In this document: positions 61,755-64,000 of the stretch, piece after piece
How the letters are laid out: the number at the start of each line of letters is the position of its first letter
Numbering within the stretch: the first letter of the stretch is position 1
Made by a program: the position numbers and the translations under genes
Assembly: GCA_003576905.1 (NCBI GenBank)
Contig: QEVG01000022.1
Location: forward strand, 17,731 to 81,730
Length of the DNA stretch: 64,000 nucleotides
From: Planctomycetota bacterium
GTDB taxonomy: Bacteria > Planctomycetota > Phycisphaerae > UBA1845 > UTPLA1
Direction: 5' to 3'
Notes under the pieces: generated by a model
What the model saw: the letters and a program-made list of their open reading frames with translations, nothing else
What the model was told of the DNA's origin: nothing
The model's database searches: none

Positions 61755-62753
61755 ATGGCGCTTGCGGTGTATTTCGAGGGCGATGTCGATCGGGATGTCA
61801 TCCGGGGCGTTCCGGTGGCAGTGCTCGGGTACGGCAACCAGGGGCGGGCTCATGCCCTGAATCTCCGCGACAGCGGTTGCCGCGTGATCGTGGCTCAGCG
61901 GCCGGGCGGGCCGAATCATGCCAGGGCCATCGCCGACGGGTTCTCTCCGTTGTCGGTATCGGAAGCGGTGAAACAGGGGGAATTGCTGGTCTTCGCCCTG
62001 CCCGATGAGGCGGCGGGCGGCGTGTATCGGGAGGAGGTGGCGAGCACCCTTCGTCGGGGACAGGCCCTGGGCTTTATTCACGGATTTGCTATCCGCTTCG
62101 CCCGGATCGTGCCGCCGAAAGACGTGGATGTCATCCTGGTGGCGCCCAAGGGGCCTGGATCGCTCGTGCGATCCGCATTTGAGAAGGGAGGCGGACTCGC
62201 GTGCCTCTTCGCGGTTCATCAGGACGCCACGGGTCGTGCCAAGGAGCTGGCATTATCGTGGGGAGCGGGAATCGGCGGCGGGCGCGGCGGCCTGATCGAG
62301 ACCACGTTCGCATCGGAGTGCGAAACGGACCTGTTCGGGGAGCAGACCGTCCTGTGCGGCGGCGTGATCGAGCTGATGAAGGCGGCGTTCGAGGTGCTCG
62401 TCTCGGCCGGCTACCCCGAAGAACTGGCGTATTTTGAGTGCGTTCACGAGGTCAAGCAGATCGTGGACCTCCAGTACGCCGAGGGGATCGCCGGAATGCG
62501 CGCCCGCATTTCGGGGACGGCCGCCTACGGCGGGCTGACCGTGGGACCGCGGCTGATCGGCGAGGCGACCCGCGCCGAAATGCGGGCCGTGCTTGCCGAG
62601 ATTCAGGACGGCCGCTTCGCCGAATCGTGGGCGCGGGAGTGCGCAACCGGCAAGACGGAATTCCAGAGACTGAAGGAGGCCGAGGCCCGGCACCCCTGCG
62701 AGGCCGCGGGCCGCCACGTGCGTGAGATGGTGCGGCGCTCGCTGCCGAAATAG
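61755..62753 (+). CDS. ilvC: Ketol-acid reductoisomerase (class I)
   Basis: A 332-residue enzyme of branched-chain amino-acid synthesis. N-terminal Rossmann domain has VAVLGYGNQGRAHALNLRDS; the catalytic domain shows HGFAIRFARIVPP, VAPKGPGSLVRS, ETTFASECETDLFGEQTVLC (with the metal-binding Asp and Glu) and YFECVHEVKQIVDL. The loop after the second strand reads AQRPGGPNHARA and lacks the usual serines that hold the NADPH phosphate, so NADH use is possible. GGAGGAGG lies upstream of the ATG. It stands alone, not with ilvBN or leuA. Confidence 0.95.
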   Translation: MALAVYFEGDVDRDVIRGVPVAVLGYGNQGRAHALNLRDSGCRVIVAQRPGGPNHARAIADGFSPLSVSEAVKQGELLVFALPDEAAGGVYREEVASTLRRGQALGFIHGFAIRFARIVPPKDVDVILVAPKGPGSLVRSAFEKGGGLACLFAVHQDATGRAKELALSWGAGIGGGRGGLIETTFASECETDLFGEQTVLCGGVIELMKAAFEVLVSAGYPEELAYFECVHEVKQIVDLQYAEGIAGMRARISGTAAYGGLTVGPRLIGEATRAEMRAVLAEIQDGRFAESWARECATGKTEFQRLKEAEARHPCEAAGRHVREMVRRSLPK

Positions 62754-62906
62754 GGTGGTCGCTGCATGCAACTCCGCGACGGCTCCCGGGATTTGGCCCG
62801 CTTGGCGGCCCGACACCGGAATCGGCGGGCCGTCGACGTTGTGGGCCGCAGGCGGTCGCCGGAGATTGCATTCCGCCTGCTGAATGCTAAGATACAGATG
62901 AACACC

Positions 62907-62979
<73 letters not shown>

Positions 62980-63697
62980 AGTTTCGTAAAGCCGAGCCTT
63001 CTCAATCAGTTCACGATTCCTGCCGGTTGTCGGCAGCGCGGCCCGAACCGCGCAATTGCGCGGCGTTGTGCCGCGCGACGGCGTTCGCTGGGCCGGGCTG
63101 GCCCTGTGGCGCCGGCAACCCGGCCGATGGACTTCCCCTCATCCGCGAGTTCATCCACGGGGGTCGAGGCGACCAGGCGGGAGCCTCGACGGGCATCTTC
63201 CACACACCCTCCTCCAACCATGGCGCGCATGCCCAGGAGCGGCATCCTGAGGCCGTGGCGATGCTGACCTGCAAGCAGACGCGTCACCCGACCCCGCCCG
63301 GGGAGACGGCGATGCCCCCGTTTCGCCCTTCGCCGCTCTCCATTCCGCGATTCGCTATGTGCTATTCGCCATTCCCCAGGGCCGCCACTGCCCAACTTTT
63401 TTCGCGGGGCGTCCTTGCCTTTTCGCGCGAGCGCGGAGCAAGCATGTCTGATCGGAGTCCGCGACGACCCCGCGGCTTGCTCCGGCTCGACCGCTCAGTG
63501 GCATGTCAGGAAAATTCAGGCGGATTCAGGCAGATTTGGCTTTTATTTTTCTGCGCTCGCGCCCGCGGCGGCCCCCGTGTCACTGCCGCGCCGACCCGGA
63601 AAAAATTCTGCCGCGTTCTTTCCCGCCCGCCACTGTCGCATGGCCCGGAACATGGGCGTCCCGTGCGCGCGAAGTCCACACGAGTCCGAGTGCAACA
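62980..63697. other. Long stretch after tRNA-Ala without a supported gene
   Basis: About 720 bases. Open frames exist on both strands but run through the tRNA or have low-complexity, Arg/Pro-rich products, so none is accepted. A 10-bp inverted repeat is listed separately. No copy of the tRNA 3' end, which would mark an integration site, was found. It may be decayed mobile or RHS-related DNA. Confidence 0.4.
63435..63485. repeat. Inverted repeat in the post-tRNA region
   Basis: CGGAGCAAGC (63435-63444) and its exact complement GCTTGCTCCG (63476-63485) are 31 bases apart. It could form a stem-loop or be an interspersed palindromic repeat; a single copy in the window gives no more support. Confidence 0.4.
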
Positions 63698-64000
63698 GTG
63701 GGGGGGGCATGCGATCCCGAAGGACAGGGCTGCAACCTCGGCCAGGAGTACGAGTACGACATCGAGAACCGGCTGGTGCGCATCCGAAGGGATAGCGATA
63801 ACCAGCCGGATTTCCCCGGCGAGCCTGGCGGCAAGGTTCCGGAGCCAAACATCCTCCTGGAGTTCGTGTACGACGCGTTGGGCCGCCGCGTCGAGACGAT
63901 GGAATACGTCGATGCCGCGACCGGGCAGGTCATGGATGGCCAGAATGGCAATCCGCCGCCGCGAAGGATTCGGCACGTGTACTTCGGGCTGGAGGTGATC
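63698..64000 (+). CDS. RHS/YD-repeat protein segment, cut by window end
   Basis: The frame reads YEYDIENRLVRIRR and then LLEFVYDALGRRVETMEYVD and RRIRHVYFGLEVI, the tyrosine-aspartate repeat pattern of RHS proteins near their core. RHS proteins are large, often toxin-carrying surface or secreted proteins. No start with a ribosome binding site or signal peptide is visible upstream and the preceding frame has no RHS features, so this is either the start of a fragment left by recombination or an RHS gene with a short 5' part. The left limit given (an in-frame GTG) is arbitrary. The gene continues past the window. Confidence 0.6.
   Translation, partial: MGGACDPEGQGCNLGQEYEYDIENRLVRIRRDSDNQPDFPGEPGGKVPEPNILLEFVYDALGRRVETMEYVDAATGQVMDGQNGNPPPRRIRHVYFGLEVI

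Overview
The window is high-GC bacterial DNA that most resembles a planctomycete. The grounds are a Ser/Thr kinase with tetratricopeptide repeats (TPR) behind an ECF sigma factor, a PadR/HAAS regulatory pair, dockerin-tailed exported proteins, a UVR-motif protein and an RHS fragment. No rRNA or other taxonomic marker is present, so this is inference.

Layout. 0-12.6 kb: ABC transporter permeases of the FtsX/MacB type, a minus-strand operon (metallophosphoesterase, HtrA protease, glycerate kinase), then an ABC ATPase, a permease, a natural OleB-OleC fusion and OleD (head-to-head olefin or beta-lactone lipid pathway; OleA is not here). 12.6-33 kb: a secreted S9 peptidase, a dockerin-tailed trypsin-like protease, an SGNH hydrolase, a UVR-motif protein, a TPR kinase with its ECF sigma factor, PadR-HAAS, a multi-spanning membrane protein, MiaA, a DUF486 membrane protein, a cupin and UvrA.

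33-59 kb is the striking part: a two-armed nitrogen-redox supercluster. The minus arm, read from 43.6 kb down to 33.2 kb, encodes a heme gamma subunit fused to a dihaem cytochrome c, a Tat-exported NxrA/NarG-like molybdopterin subunit, a small unknown protein, a hemerythrin, an NxrB-like iron-sulfur subunit very close in sequence to the Nitrospira/anammox type, a TorD-like chaperone, an unknown HExxH plus zinc-ribbon protein, and MoaA. The plus arm encodes a NapH-like polyferredoxin-TPR fusion, a pentahaem cytochrome with a dockerin tail, an Rrf2 regulator, a Rieske protein, cytochrome b, an octahaem HAO-like protein, a cupin, NapA, a tetrahaem NapB-like protein, a 47-residue membrane peptide and an outer-membrane porin. 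A second moaA follows on the minus strand. A second Rrf2 regulator lies between the arms. Three promoter regions of the two arms carry the same 16-bp palindrome, which points to one regulon.

Working model (inference): the exported NXR-like enzyme interconverts nitrite and nitrate, NapA reduces nitrate, the HAO-like octahaem handles nitrite, NO or hydroxylamine, and Rieske/cytochrome b links these to the quinone pool. Whether NXR runs as nitrite oxidase or nitrate reductase cannot be told from sequence. 59-64 kb: a TPR protein, ketol-acid reductoisomerase, tRNA-Ala(CGC), a stretch with no supported gene and the beginning of an RHS-repeat coding segment cut by the window end.
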